Positions 41,900-51,911 are shown, counted from the stretch's first letter. The stretch is 64,000 nt of DNA from Inhella inkyongensis (GCF_005952805.1 NZ_CP040709.1:2666001-2730000), one strand, 5' to 3'. Numbers and translations are program-made. The notes: a model not told the origin generated them from the sequence alone.

Positions 41900-43177
41900 A
41901 TGTCTTCCCAAATCGTGACCCTGATCTTCGCGGCCGCCCTGCTGGCCTCGACCCTGCTCAAACTGTGGCTGACCACGCGCCAGATCCGTCACGTGGCCCA
42001 GCACCGCGCTCAAGTGCCACCGGCCTTTGCTGCGCATGTCAGCCTTGCTGCGCACCAAAAGGCGGCCGACTACACCCTTGCCAAGGGACGGCTGCAAATG
42101 CTGATGCAGGTGCTGAGCGCCGCCGTGCTGGTGGGCTGGACCTTGATGGGCGGGCTGGAGTGGCTCAATCAGTCGCTCTATGCCGCCATCGGCCGCGAGG
42201 CCTGGGGCGGCTATGCCTACCCCATCGCCTTGCTGCTGGCCTTCAACCTGATCGGCAGCCTGATCGACTTGCCCTTCGAGCTCTACAGCACCTTTGTGCT
42301 TGAGGCCCGCTTTGGCTTCAATCGCACCGACTGGAAGACTTTTCTGACCGATCAGATCAAGGGACTGGTGCTGCTGCTGGTACTGGGCATCCCCTTGATC
42401 TGGGCTTTACTGGCCCTGATGCGCGGCAGCGGACCGCAATGGTGGATCTGGACCTGGGCACTGTGGTTTGGCTTCTCACTGAGCATGATGCTGATCTACC
42501 CCTTGGTGATTGCACCCCTGTTCAACAAGTTCACGCCCTTGACTGACGGCGCACTGAAGGACCGTGTAGAGGCCCTGTTTGCCCGCGCCGGCTTCGCGGC
42601 CAAGGGCTTGTTTGTGATGGATGCCGGTCGTCGCTCCGCCCATGGCAACGCCTACTTCACCGGTCTGGGTGCGGCCAAGCGCGTGGTGCTGTTCGACACC
42701 CTGCTGGAGCGCCTGGACCCGCCCGAAGTCGAAGCCGTGTTGGCGCATGAGTTGGGCCACTTCAAGCTGCGCCATGTACCCAAACGCCTGGCCCTGATGG
42801 CGTTTCTGAGCCTAGCCGGCTTCGCGCTGCTGGGCTGGCTGGCTCAGCAGCCCGCCTTCTATCTGGGCCTGGGCGTGCGCCCCAATCTGCTGGGCGACAA
42901 CGAGGCCCTGGCCCTGCTGCTCTTTGGCATGACCTTGCCGGTCTTCAGCATCCTGCTGACACCGCTGATGGCGCAGGGCTCGCGCAAGCACGAGTTTGAA
43001 GCCGACGCCTATGCCTGCCAGCACAGCGAGGGTCGCGCCCTGGCCTCGGCCCTGCTCAAGCTGCACGAGGACAATGCCAGCACCCTGACCCCCGACCCCT
43101 TGGTGGCGCGCTGGACCTATTCCCACCCGCCCGCCGCCGAGCGCCTCCCCGCCATCCTTGCCCAGGCCCGCCCATGA
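41900..43177 (+). CDS. M48 family membrane metallopeptidase (Ste24-like)
   Basis: A 425-aa membrane protease with an N-terminal four-helix membrane region, the DUF-like block [20 protein letters not shown], the zinc motif [13 protein letters not shown] near residue 280 and the third ligand in [11 protein letters not shown]. It resembles CAAX prenyl protease Ste24. The bacterial substrate is unknown. It couples to phhB by ATGA. Confidence 0.93.
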   Translation: MSSQIVTLIFAAALLASTLLKLWLTTRQIRHVAQHRAQVPPAFAAHVSLAAHQKAADYTLAKGRLQMLMQVLSAAVLVGWTLMGGLEWLNQSLYAAIGREAWGGYAYPIALLLAFNLIGSLIDLPFELYSTFVLEARFGFNRTDWKTFLTDQIKGLVLLLVLGIPLIWALLALMRGSGPQWWIWTWALWFGFSLSMMLIYPLVIAPLFNKFTPLTDGALKDRVEALFARAGFAAKGLFVMDAGRRSAHGNAYFTGLGAAKRVVLFDTLLERLDPPEVEAVLAHELGHFKLRHVPKRLALMAFLSLAGFALLGWLAQQPAFYLGLGVRPNLLGDNEALALLLFGMTLPVFSILLTPLMAQGSRKHEFEADAYACQHSEGRALASALLKLHEDNASTLTPDPLVARWTYSHPPAAERLPAILAQARP

Positions 43178-43500
43178 ATTTGCTCACCGCCCAATGCCAA
43201 GCCGGCGCACCGGCCCTGGACGATGCCGGCCTGGCACTATGGTTGCCGCAGTTGCCCGGCTGGGAGCACGCCGATGGCGGCTTGCGCGCCCGCTTTGAGT
43301 TCGACAACTTCTACCAGGTGATGGCCTTCGCCAACGCGGTGGCCGATCTGGCCCACGCGCAGGATCACCATCCCGATCTGGCGCTGAGCTACTCAATGGC
43401 CACGGTGCGCTTCAGCACCCACAGCGCCGGCGGCAAGGTGAGCATGAACGACGTGGTCTGCGCCGCCCAAGTCAATCTGCTGCCCGAGGCTCGGCCTTGA
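43174..43500 (+). CDS. phhB: pterin-4-alpha-carbinolamine dehydratase
   Basis: A 108-aa PCD/DCoH protein that dehydrates 4a-hydroxytetrahydrobiopterin. Signature: FDNFYQVMAFANAVADLAHA, then QDHHPDLALSYSMATVRFST (active-site His pair) and HSAGGKVSMND. It overlaps both neighbours (ATGA, TTGA). No phenylalanine hydroxylase gene is in the window. Confidence 0.93.
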   Translation: MNLLTAQCQAGAPALDDAGLALWLPQLPGWEHADGGLRARFEFDNFYQVMAFANAVADLAHAQDHHPDLALSYSMATVRFSTHSAGGKVSMNDVVCAAQVNLLPEARP

Positions 43501-44453
43501 GCCGGCCCGGCTCGCGCGCGCAGCGCCAGAGCCAAAGTCAAAGACCTCGCGACCATCTGGACCTGGGCCTGGTGGTGCGCGGCCACGGCCGTCACTACCT
43601 GGTGGAGACTGAAGAAGGGCAGCGCATCCTCTGCCACCCCCGCGGCAAAAAGAGCGACGCCGTGGTGGGCGACCGCGTGCGCTGGCAGATGGCCGGCAGC
43701 GACGAGGGCGTGATCGAAAGCATCGAGCCGCGCAGCAATTTGCTCTACCGCCAGGACGAGTGGCGCAGCAAGAGCTTTGCCGCCAATGTGGATCAGCTGC
43801 TGGTGCTGGTAGCGGTGGAGCCGGTGTTCTCAGAGTCGCTGCTGACCCGCGCGCTGGTCACGGCCGCCGAGGCCGGCATCCATGCGCGCATCGGGCTGAA
43901 CAAGATCGACCTGCCCGGCGTGGCCCTGGCGCGCGAGCGCCTGGCGCCCTATGTGCGCATGGGCGTGCCGGTGTTCGAGTGGAGCCTGAGCGCCGATCCC
44001 GAGGCCGCATTGGCTCAGTTGCGCCCCTGGTTGGAAGGCCATAGCACCCTGGTCCTGGGCCCCAGCGGCACGGGAAAAAGCACGCTCACCAATGCCCTGC
44101 TGCCCGACGCCCAAGCCCAGGTGGGCGAGATCTCAGTGGCCCTTAACAGCGGCCGCCACACCACCACGCATACGCAGTGGTACTGGCTGGAGCCTGAGCG
44201 GCGCTCGGGTTGGCTGGACTCGCCCGGCTTTCAGACCTTTGGCATCCAGCACATCGCGCCGGCCCAATTGGCCAGTCTGCTGCCCGACTTTGCAGCTGCC
44301 ATGCAGGCGGGTTGCCGCTTCGCCAATTGCAGCCACCGCCACGAGCCGGGCTGCTCGGTGCGCGCAGCACTGGCCGAAGGCCAAATTGCCGAAAGCCGCT
44401 ACCGGATTTACTTGGAACTGCTGGACGAACTGAGCCGACCGCCGATTTACTGA
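43497..44453 (+). CDS. rsgA: ribosome small subunit-dependent GTPase
   Basis: A 318-aa circularly permuted GTPase for 30S maturation. OB fold first; then G4 LNKIDLPG, G1 LGPSGTGKSTLTNALL, a G2-like HTTTH, G3 DSPGF; and a C-terminal zinc motif in CRFANCSHRHEPGCSV. It uses a TTG start overlapping the phhB stop. Length is normal. Confidence 0.95.
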   Translation: MSRPGSRAQRQSQSQRPRDHLDLGLVVRGHGRHYLVETEEGQRILCHPRGKKSDAVVGDRVRWQMAGSDEGVIESIEPRSNLLYRQDEWRSKSFAANVDQLLVLVAVEPVFSESLLTRALVTAAEAGIHARIGLNKIDLPGVALARERLAPYVRMGVPVFEWSLSADPEAALAQLRPWLEGHSTLVLGPSGTGKSTLTNALLPDAQAQVGEISVALNSGRHTTTHTQWYWLEPERRSGWLDSPGFQTFGIQHIAPAQLASLLPDFAAAMQAGCRFANCSHRHEPGCSVRAALAEGQIAESRYRIYLELLDELSRPPIY

Positions 44454-44470
44454 GCGGGGCTCAACCCAAC

Positions 44471-44749
44471 TCAGCGCAACTCCCGCGCCTCGACGTCAAT
44501 CACCTCACCCGCGACGGCTCCCGGTCGATGGCGGTTGACCGTCTGCCGCGCCCAGCTCTGCCAGCGGCGCAAATCAGGTCGGGCCGGCTGCGGGCGGCCC
44601 ATCAGACGTGCCCAGGCGCGCCGCAAGCCAGACCACAGGACCCAAACCGCGATCAGGGCCAGGCCGAACAGCGCCAGACATAGCACCAGCACCAGGCCCA
44701 CCAACACCAGGGCCAATCGCAACAGTCCGGCCCAAACACCCTGTCCCAT
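44471..44749 (-). CDS. small membrane protein
   Basis: A 92-aa protein starting at ATG 44749 with one long hydrophobic region (LALVLVGLVLVLCLALFGLA), probably two short helices, then a basic tail ending in EVIDVEARELR. The family is not recognised. It lies convergent with rsgA, 17 bp after its stop. Confidence 0.5.
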   Translation of the reverse strand: MGQGVWAGLLRLALVLVGLVLVLCLALFGLALIAVWVLWSGLRRAWARLMGRPQPARPDLRRWQSWARQTVNRHRPGAVAGEVIDVEARELR

Positions 44750-44871
44750 TTCAGTCCGCTCCAAAAGTCTCTGGCCCATCTGGGGCCGCTTGCGCCGGAT
44801 TCAAGGGGTTAGTCCCTAGCATCGGCGACAACGAATCTTGGCACGCTGCGGCTGTCGCTCTCGCCCACGCC

Positions 44872-45252
44872 ATGAACAAACCTTACCGATTGCTGTACAT
44901 CGAAGACAACCCGGTCAACACCTTGGTGGTCGAGGAATTGGTGGCCCGGCGCAAGGACATCGAACTGCGCTGCGCCGAGGACGGCCGCCGCGGCCTGGCC
45001 CTGGCGCAAAGCTGGCAGCCCCATCTGGTGCTGCTGGACATGCAACTGCCCGATCTGGACGGTTACGCAGTCCGCGCTGAGTTGCGCGCGAGCGCCGAAA
45101 CGGCCGGCATTCCCTGCATCGCGCTGTCGGCCAATGCCATGCCCGACGACATCCAGTCGGCACTGGATGCCGGCTTTGCCGACTACTGGACCAAGCCCAT
45201 CAATTTCAAAGTGTTCTGGGCCGGGCTGGACCAGCAACTGCCGCCGCAATAG
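44872..45252 (+). CDS. stand-alone response-regulator receiver protein
   Basis: A 126-aa CheY-like protein. Conserved residues: acidic pair in YIEDNPVN, phosphoacceptor Asp in LVLLDMQLPDLDGYAVR, Thr/Ser in IALSANAMPDD and Lys in YWTKPINF. No output domain and no kinase gene nearby. The NPVNTLVVEEL stretch resembles receivers attached to hybrid kinases. Confidence 0.9.
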   Translation: MNKPYRLLYIEDNPVNTLVVEELVARRKDIELRCAEDGRRGLALAQSWQPHLVLLDMQLPDLDGYAVRAELRASAETAGIPCIALSANAMPDDIQSALDAGFADYWTKPINFKVFWAGLDQQLPPQ

Positions 45253-45273
45253 CGGCAGTTGCTCGAACCCGAA

Positions 45274-47331
45274 TCAGGCGGGGATCAGGCCCCGCCCACG
45301 CAGCATCGGTTCAATCTGCGCGTCCCGCCCCCGGAAGGCCCGGTAAGCCGCGCCCGGCTCTTGGGCATTGCCTGCCGCCAGGATGTGTTGCCGGTAACGC
45401 TGCGCGGTGGCCGCATCGAACAGATCGCCCGCCTCTTTGAAGGCCTCGAAGGCATCGCAATCCAGCACCTCGGCCCAGAGGTAGACGTAGTAGCCGCTGG
45501 CATAGCTGTCGCCCACGAACAGGTGCTGGAAATGCGCCAACCGATGGTTCATGCCGCAGTCCGCCGGGGCACCCAGGCGCTCCAAGGTCTGACTTTCGAA
45601 GGCCGTGATGTCAGGCCCTTGCTCGTCCTCCAGCGCGTGGATGGCCAGATCCACCAGAGCCGACGCGGTGTAGCGCACCGTCTCATAGCCTTGGTTGAAG
45701 AGCTCAGCGGCCTTGATGCGCTCAATCAGAGCAGCGGGAATTGGCTGGCCGCTTTGGTAATGCTTGGCGTGCTGCTGCATCACGGCCGGATCGGCAATCC
45801 AGTGTTCCATCAGCTGCGAGGGCAACTCGACGAAATCGCGCAGCACCTGGGTGCCCGACAGGCGCTCGTAGCGCGTGTCGCTCAGCATGCCGTGCAGACC
45901 GTGGCCGAACTCATGGAACAGGGTGCGCACATCGTCCAGGCTGAGCAAGGTGGGCTCACCCGGCGCGCCCTTGGCGAAATTATTGGTATTCAGGATCACC
46001 GGCGTCTGCGTTCCGCCTGCATCACCACCATTCGCATGGGCATAGCGCAAGGCATTCATCCAGGCACCGCTGCGCTTGCCCACGCGGGCAAAGTTGTCGT
46101 GCAGGAACACAGCGCGGTGGCTGCCATCAGCGTTCAGTACCTCGTAGGCCTGCACATCGGGGTGGTAGACAGGCCAGTCAGGGCGCCGCTCGAAGCGGAT
46201 GCCATAGAGCCGCTGCGCGCAGTGAAACAACGCCGCCACCATGGCATCGAGCGGGAAGTAAGGCTTGAGCTCGGCTTCGTCCAACGCATAACGCGCCTGG
46301 CGCACTTTCTCGGCATAAAAGCGCCAGTCCCAGGCTTGAACCTGGCCCTCGAAACCATGCGCCAAGGCCGCCGCCTGCACGGCCTCACGCTCCAGGGCAG
46401 TCGCGCTGAGCGCCGCATCCCAAACGCGCATCAAGAGGCCTTGCACCGCCGCCTGGTTCTGCGCCATGGTGTCGGCCAATTGGTAATCGGCAAAGCAGCG
46501 ATAACCGTGCAGGCGTGCCTGCTCGTTGCGCAGGGTCAGAATTTCTTGCGCGATGGCGCGGTTGTCGCTGGCCCCGTCTTGCTCACCCCGGCCCACCCAG
46601 GCGCGCCAAGCCTGTTCACGCAGATCGCGTCGAGCCGAGAAGGTCAGGAATGGGACGACATGTGAGCGCGACAGGGTGACCAGGTACTCGTCCGCGCCCA
46701 AGCCGCGCTCGGCGGCAGCCTGCTTCATGACGGCGCGCACAAACTCAGGTAGGCCTGCCAGCTCACCCTCGCTGCGAAGCACCAGGCGATAGCCGGCTTC
46801 ATCGGCCAGCACGTTCTGAGCAAACTGGGTGTTGAGCTCGGCCAGCCGCTGCATGATGGCCGCGTAGCGCTCGCGGGCTGCAGTCGCCAACTTTGCACCG
46901 GCGCGCACGGCCTCCAGATGCAGACGCTCCAACAGCCGCAGCTGATCGGACGCCAGGCCCAGACTGCCGGCCTGCTGCATCAGCGCCTCCAAGCGGGCGA
47001 ACAGACCCTGATGCATCGCCACCCAACTGCCATGCGCTGCCAGCGGCGCCGCCAGCTCGCGCTGTACCGCCTGCAATTCCGGCGTGGACAGCGAGGCCGC
47101 CAGGGTGGAAAACAGCGCCTCGATGCGTGCCAGCAAGCGCCCGCTGGCGTCCAAAGCCGCCACGGTGTTGTCAAAGCTGGGCGACGCCTGCTGCGCAGCG
47201 ATGGCCTCGATCTCGGCCCGGTGAGCCTTCATGCCGGCCTCGAAGGCCGGACCGAAATGTTCAGGCCGCAGTGCCGCGAACGGCGGCAGACCCTGAGGGG
47301 CGGACCAGTCAGTCAGCAGGGGGTTTTGCAT
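45274..47331 (-). CDS. prlC: oligopeptidase A (M3 metallopeptidase)
   Basis: A 685-aa cytoplasmic M3 peptidase that degrades signal-peptide fragments and other short peptides. The zinc motif is LFHEFGHGLHGMLS near residue 470, and the start MQNPLLTDWSAPQGLPPFAA is typical for the family. It is convergent with the receiver gene, 21 bp apart. Confidence 0.95.
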   Translation of the reverse strand: MQNPLLTDWSAPQGLPPFAALRPEHFGPAFEAGMKAHRAEIEAIAAQQASPSFDNTVAALDASGRLLARIEALFSTLAASLSTPELQAVQRELAAPLAAHGSWVAMHQGLFARLEALMQQAGSLGLASDQLRLLERLHLEAVRAGAKLATAARERYAAIMQRLAELNTQFAQNVLADEAGYRLVLRSEGELAGLPEFVRAVMKQAAAERGLGADEYLVTLSRSHVVPFLTFSARRDLREQAWRAWVGRGEQDGASDNRAIAQEILTLRNEQARLHGYRCFADYQLADTMAQNQAAVQGLLMRVWDAALSATALEREAVQAAALAHGFEGQVQAWDWRFYAEKVRQARYALDEAELKPYFPLDAMVAALFHCAQRLYGIRFERRPDWPVYHPDVQAYEVLNADGSHRAVFLHDNFARVGKRSGAWMNALRYAHANGGDAGGTQTPVILNTNNFAKGAPGEPTLLSLDDVRTLFHEFGHGLHGMLSDTRYERLSGTQVLRDFVELPSQLMEHWIADPAVMQQHAKHYQSGQPIPAALIERIKAAELFNQGYETVRYTASALVDLAIHALEDEQGPDITAFESQTLERLGAPADCGMNHRLAHFQHLFVGDSYASGYYVYLWAEVLDCDAFEAFKEAGDLFDAATAQRYRQHILAAGNAQEPGAAYRAFRGRDAQIEPMLRGRGLIPA

Positions 47332-47348
47332 GGGTGCTTTCCGAATGC

Positions 47349-48050
47349 TTACTGCGAGCCAGCTTTCTGCTGAGCCTCTTTCTGCTGGGCTTCCTTCTTC
47401 AGCGCAATTTCGTCCTTCTCGTCATAGGGACGGTTACCGCACTCACTGCGCCAGGCGTCCTGGGCATCGCCCAGCTTGTCGCCGCGCTCGGCCAGGGCAT
47501 CCTTCTTCTTATTGAATTCCTCAATACGGGCCTCGAAGACCTTGACCTCTTCGGCAAACGCACGCTTCTTGGCGTTGTGCGCTTCGATGCGGGCATTGAT
47601 GCTGGCAGCGCGTTCTTCGTATTCCTTGACGGCCTCGGCACGCTCCTTCTTGCTCATCTCCGCCGCCTTCTCCTTGATTTCAGCGTGACGCTTGAGCAAG
47701 GCGTCGTTGTCGGCCAGCAGGGCCTTTTCAGCGGCCGTGATCTCGGCATTGCGGGTCTGGATGCCATCGCGCTCGGCCAGCACCGTCGCGCGCTCCTTCA
47801 CCAACTCCGCATCCGCTTCCGGGATCGCCTTGGCCTCGGCGGCATTGGCATCGCGGCGGGCGAAGCACTCACGCAACTCGTCGCGGGTCATCAGCTTGGG
47901 CCGGGGCTTGGCCGACTCAGCAGCTTTGGCCGCAGGCGCCGCTGCAGCCGGCTTGGCAGGCTTGGCCGACTTGGGCGGCGTGGTCTGCGCCCAGGTCGAA
48001 GTGGCGAACAGGCTGGCGGTCAGGGCAAGGACAAGGGCGGAAGCACGCAT
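47349..48050 (-). CDS. periplasmic coiled-coil protein
   Basis: A 233-aa protein with a signal peptide (LVLALTASLFATSTWAQ), a Pro/Ala/Lys linker and a long Glu/Lys/Ala coiled coil (ERAEAVKEYEERAASINARI and more). Only two cysteines (RECFARR; SECGNRP) could form a disulphide linking the ends of the coil. It is 17 bp before prlC. Function unknown. Confidence 0.75.
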   Translation of the reverse strand: MRASALVLALTASLFATSTWAQTTPPKSAKPAKPAAAAPAAKAAESAKPRPKLMTRDELRECFARRDANAAEAKAIPEADAELVKERATVLAERDGIQTRNAEITAAEKALLADNDALLKRHAEIKEKAAEMSKKERAEAVKEYEERAASINARIEAHNAKKRAFAEEVKVFEARIEEFNKKKDALAERGDKLGDAQDAWRSECGNRPYDEKDEIALKKEAQQKEAQQKAGSQ

Positions 48051-48166
48051 GGCAGCAGGAACAGAAAGTTGCGTTGAACCGGCGATGATGCCACGCTCAC
48101 CCTCCCCCTTCCGGAAGGGTCGACGCCGCTGCCGATAATTCCGCGCCTCCAATCCGCACGCCCACC

Positions 48167-50269
48167 ATGAAACCTGCCCTGCTTGCCTCCTCCTTGCTAT
48201 TCGGCCTTGCAGCCGGTGCCCAGACGCCCGCCCCTGAGGACCCCTATCTTTGGCTGGAAGACGTTCAGGGCGAACGTGCTATGGCATGGGTCAAGGCGCG
48301 CAATGCCGAGACCGAGAGCCTGCTCAAGAGCCGCCCAGGCTTCGAGGCCCTGCGCACCGAGCTGCTGCAAGGATTGAATGCCAAAGACCGCATTCCTCAG
48401 TTCACGCGCATGGGCGACCAGGTCTACAACCTCTGGCAGGACGAGACGCACAAGCGCGGGCTGTGGCGGCGCACCACCCTGGCGGAGTACGCCAAGCCCG
48501 CTCCGCAGTGGGAGACGGTGCTGGATCTGGATGCCCTGGGCCAAGCGGAGGGCAAGAGCTGGGTGTTTGCAGGCGCCAACTGCCTGGCCCCCGAGTACCG
48601 CCGCTGCCTGCTCAATCTGTCGCCCGGCGGCTCGGACGCCGTGGTGGTGCGCGAATTCGACACCCGCAGCAAGCAGTTCGTGGCCGAGGGCTTCAGCCTG
48701 CCTGAGGCCAAGAGCCAGGTGGAGTGGCGGGATGAGAACCACCTCTTCGTGGGCACCGATTTCGGCCCTGGCAGCATGACGGACTCGGGCTACCCACGCA
48801 TCCTCAAGCTCTGGCAGCGCGGCACGCCGCTGACCAGCGCGCAGACCCTGTTTGAAGGTCAGTCCAAGGACACCTGGGTCGGCGCCAGCGTAGACGGCCA
48901 TGGCGCCAAGCAGCGCGCCCTGGTGCAGCGAGCCCTGGACTTCTATCGCGCCGAATACCACCTGGTCACCCCCAAGGGCCTGCGCAAGCTGGAGCTGCCC
49001 CTGGACGTGCAGCCGCAGTTCTGGAATCAACGCCTGCTGCTGCGACTGCGCTCCGACTGGACGGTGGGCGGCCAGACCCACAAGGCCGGCAGCCTGCTGA
49101 TGGGCAGCTGGAAGGAATTCCTGGCCGGCCAACGCCGCTTTCAGGCCCTGTTCCGCCCCGATGCCACGCGCTCGCTGGCCCAGTTGGTGACCACCCGTCA
49201 CCACGTGGTGCTGAACATCTCTGAGAACGTCGCATCCAAGCTGGAGGAGTGGGACCTGCGCGGTGCAAGCCCCAAGCTGCGCAAGGTGCAGGCGCCCTTC
49301 CCCGGCACTCTGACGCTCAAGCCCCTGTTCGACAGCGACCTGCCACGCGACACGCTGGCGGACCGCTATCTGATCAATTACGCCGACTTCCTGACTCCCG
49401 ACACCCTGTATCTGGCCCGTGCCGGCAGTGACGAGCGCCAGACGCTGAAGACCCGCCAATCCTGGTTCGACGCCAGCGGCATGCGCGCCGAGCAACACTT
49501 CGTCAAGAGCAAGGATGGCACGTCCATCCCCTACTTCGTCATCTATCCCAAGGGCGCCACGGCGAATGGCCGCAACCCCACTTTGCTTTACGGCTACGGC
49601 GGCTTTGAGGTCAGCTTGAATCCGGTTTACAGCGCCAGCCGGGGTCGTGGCTGGCTCGCCAAGGGCGGCGTCTTCGTGCTGGCCAATATCCGCGGCGGCG
49701 GTGAGTTCGGCCCGGCCTGGCATCAATCGGCGCTGCGCGAGAACAAGCAGCGTTCCTACGACGACTTCATTGCCGTGGCCGAAGACCTGATCAAGCGGGG
49801 CATCACCACACCCAAGCAGCTTGGCATGATGGGTGGCAGCAATGGCGGCCTGCTGATGGGCGCCATCGTCACCCAGCGTCCAGAGCTCTTCAATGCCGTG
49901 GTGTGCCAGGTGCCATTGCTGGACATGAAGCGCTATCACAAGCTGCTGGCCGGGGCCTCCTGGATGGCCGAGTACGGCGACCCTGACAAGGCCGAGGACT
50001 GGGCCTTCATCTCGAAGTACAGCCCTTACCAGAACGTGCGTGCCGACCAAAAGATGCCGCGCGTGCTGATCAACACCAGCACCAAAGACGACCGCGTACA
50101 CCCCGGCCATGCCCGCAAGATGGCGGCTCGCATGATCGAGCAGGGCCACAACCCGCTCTACTGGGAAAACATCGAGGGAGGCCATGGCGGCGCAGCAGAC
50201 AACGAGCAGCGCGCGACCTGGCAGGCCATCGAGTACAGCTATCTCTGGATGCAGCTCGGGGGTCAATGA
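48167..50269 (+). CDS. prolyl oligopeptidase family serine peptidase (S9A)
   Basis: A 700-aa secreted enzyme with a signal peptide (LLASSLLFGLAAGAQ). The N-terminal beta-propeller begins PYLWLEDVQGERAMAWVKAR. The catalytic domain has the nucleophile in MMGGSNGGLLMGA, Asp in TKDDRVHPGHARKM and His in EGGHGGAAD. It cleaves short proline-containing peptides. It is coupled to the following gene by ATGA. Confidence 0.93.
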   Translation: MKPALLASSLLFGLAAGAQTPAPEDPYLWLEDVQGERAMAWVKARNAETESLLKSRPGFEALRTELLQGLNAKDRIPQFTRMGDQVYNLWQDETHKRGLWRRTTLAEYAKPAPQWETVLDLDALGQAEGKSWVFAGANCLAPEYRRCLLNLSPGGSDAVVVREFDTRSKQFVAEGFSLPEAKSQVEWRDENHLFVGTDFGPGSMTDSGYPRILKLWQRGTPLTSAQTLFEGQSKDTWVGASVDGHGAKQRALVQRALDFYRAEYHLVTPKGLRKLELPLDVQPQFWNQRLLLRLRSDWTVGGQTHKAGSLLMGSWKEFLAGQRRFQALFRPDATRSLAQLVTTRHHVVLNISENVASKLEEWDLRGASPKLRKVQAPFPGTLTLKPLFDSDLPRDTLADRYLINYADFLTPDTLYLARAGSDERQTLKTRQSWFDASGMRAEQHFVKSKDGTSIPYFVIYPKGATANGRNPTLLYGYGGFEVSLNPVYSASRGRGWLAKGGVFVLANIRGGGEFGPAWHQSALRENKQRSYDDFIAVAEDLIKRGITTPKQLGMMGGSNGGLLMGAIVTQRPELFNAVVCQVPLLDMKRYHKLLAGASWMAEYGDPDKAEDWAFISKYSPYQNVRADQKMPRVLINTSTKDDRVHPGHARKMAARMIEQGHNPLYWENIEGGHGGAADNEQRATWQAIEYSYLWMQLGGQ

Positions 50270-50541
50270 TGCACACCGTCCACCACAACGAAACCGCGCA
50301 GCGCTTTGAGTTGCATGTCGGGGCCGACTTTTGCGAGCTGGACTACCAACGCCACGGACAGCGCGTGGTTTTCACCCACACCGGCACACCCCCCGCCCTG
50401 CGCGGGCAGGGGCTGGCCGCGCAACTGGTGCAATCCGGCTTGAGCTGGGCGCGCCAACATGGCCTACAGGTCGGGCCCGGTTGCAGCTATGTCGAGGCCT
50501 ACCTCGCTAAGCATCCCGAATGGGCCGATCTGCGGCCCTGA
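50266..50541 (+). CDS. GNAT-like N-acetyltransferase (YjdJ type)
   Basis: A 91-aa minimal acetyltransferase: VVFTHTGTPPALRGQGLAAQ carries the acetyl-CoA loop (R-G-Q-G-L-A), and PGCSYVEAYLAKHPEW is the typical end of the YjdJ family. Overlaps the S9 peptidase stop. Substrate unknown. Confidence 0.88.
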   Translation: MMHTVHHNETAQRFELHVGADFCELDYQRHGQRVVFTHTGTPPALRGQGLAAQLVQSGLSWARQHGLQVGPGCSYVEAYLAKHPEWADLRP

Positions 50542-50547
50542 ACCGTC

Positions 50548-50970
50548 TTAGCGTCGCAGGCCGCTGTCCCAGACCTGCTGCCCGTTTTCCAGCGTAAACG
50601 GCGGCAGCGGTCCTGCGCAGGGCAACAGCTCGAATGCCGTTTGCGGCGGCCGACATAACGCCGCTCCACGTGAACTCACAACGATGGGGCGGTTCAACAA
50701 CTCTGGATGGCGCTGCAGCGCTTCCAAGAGCGTGGTCTCGTCCACATCGTCCCGCCCCAAGCCCAAAGCCGAGTAGGCCACCTCTTTGTCGCGCATCAGG
50801 CCACGCAGCCCCAGGCCGGTGGCCTGCGCCAAAGCCAGCAACTGCGGAGCGTCCAAAGGCGCTGTCAGGTAGTCGACGATTTGCGGCTCGCAGCCGGCAT
50901 GGCGCAGCAAGGCCAGCACATTGCGGGAATTGCTGCAGCGCGGGTTATGAAAAATTGTGATGTCCGTCAT
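50548..50970 (-). CDS. arsC: arsenate reductase (glutaredoxin-dependent)
   Basis: A 140-aa ArsC-family protein. Active-site Cys in FHNPRCSNSRNVL (residues 6-18), then RGLMRDKE, LLNRPIVVS with the arsenate-binding Arg. ATG 50970 chosen. No arsR or arsB genes are nearby, so it may serve a general role. Convergent with the acetyltransferase gene. Confidence 0.9.
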   Translation of the reverse strand: MTDITIFHNPRCSNSRNVLALLRHAGCEPQIVDYLTAPLDAPQLLALAQATGLGLRGLMRDKEVAYSALGLGRDDVDETTLLEALQRHPELLNRPIVVSSRGAALCRPPQTAFELLPCAGPLPPFTLENGQQVWDSGLRR

Positions 50971-51006
50971 TCCCGCACTGTCGCATGGCGAGCGGAGCAA
51001 CGAGGC

Positions 51007-51750
51007 TCAAGTCCGCAGCGCCTCTATCTGCTCCAGCAAGGCCTGGGCCAGGCGCGGATCCCGCTTCAACCGGGCCCGCACCCGCAAGTGGGCGGGAACA
51101 GGCTTGGCGTTGCTGGTGACGATGATCACTGGCTTGTCCTGATTGGACCGGCTGGACTCCCGCAACGCGGCGGTCAGTGCCACGGCGTTGAGGTCCGGCA
51201 ACTCACGAGAGGCCACGATCAAGTCATAGGACTCATGCAACAGCCGGGCCAAGGCTTCCAGGCCACTGGCCAGCAGCGTGAGATGCAGCCCTGCTTGTTG
51301 CCCCAGCAGTTCCTGATACACCCGCTGCATGGACGGCGAAGCCTCCACCACCAGCACGGAAAAGCGGCGCCCGACTTGTCGGGCTCGCATGGTTTCAAGG
51401 GCTTGCTCAAGCGCCGCCAGGCCCGCCCCCTCGCGGTTGCTGGCCGTCAGCGTGCGGCGCAGCAGATCCACATAGGCCAGCGCAACCGTCGACTCCGACG
51501 GACCAAAGGCCTCGGCCTTCTGACTCAGGAAGGTCTCGAACTGATGACAGATCGTGCTGATGATGGGCACCCCAAAACTGCCACCAGCCCCTTTCAGGTT
51601 GTGCACCAGGCGGTAGGTCTCATTGAAGGCATCCGCGGTGCCGGCCTCCAGAGCCAGAACGGCCGCCTCCATGAGGGCGAGTCGCTCAGGCAACTCGTCC
51701 AGGAACTCTGCCTGCATCAACGCCAGGATGGCGCCAAGATCTCGGCTCAT
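51007..51750 (-). CDS. Hpt domain joined to a degenerate receiver domain
   Basis: A 247-aa signalling protein. The Hpt half has the phospho-accepting His in YRLVHNLKGAGGSFG near residue 50. The second half folds like a receiver (SVLVVEASPSMQRVYQELLG) but the phospho-site motif reads YDLIVASRELPDLNA, where Ser replaces the usual Asp, and one of the two acidic pocket residues is missing. It probably acts as a phosphotransfer protein with a non-phosphorylated regulatory domain. Partners are unknown. Confidence 0.8.
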   Translation of the reverse strand: MSRDLGAILALMQAEFLDELPERLALMEAAVLALEAGTADAFNETYRLVHNLKGAGGSFGVPIISTICHQFETFLSQKAEAFGPSESTVALAYVDLLRRTLTASNREGAGLAALEQALETMRARQVGRRFSVLVVEASPSMQRVYQELLGQQAGLHLTLLASGLEALARLLHESYDLIVASRELPDLNAVALTAALRESSRSNQDKPVIIVTSNAKPVPAHLRVRARLKRDPRLAQALLEQIEALRT

Positions 51751-51858
51751 TTCATGCCCCAGGAATTCGCTTCAGCGCACTCTAGCGAGGCTTGCGCCAC
51801 GGACACGAGGGCGCAGCATCCGGCATTCCCCTAGGGCCGGGGACCGGCGGCGCCCAAT

Positions 51859-51894
51859 GAAAAACGCCCTGCTGGCAAGCCAACAGGGCGTTTT
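51859..51894. terminator. intrinsic terminator after tRNA-Ser
   Basis: AAAACGCCCTG (51861-51871) and CAGGGCGTTTT (51884-51894) form an 11-bp perfect stem with T tracts on both strands, 18 nt past the tRNA 3' end. Confidence 0.8.
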
Positions 51895-51911
51895 CATGGA
51901 CTTTTAATCCT

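Noticed and set aside
48197..50266. 689-codon minus-strand open frame opposite the S9 peptidase
   Set aside because: It is the antisense shadow of a well-recognised prolyl oligopeptidase; no family features.
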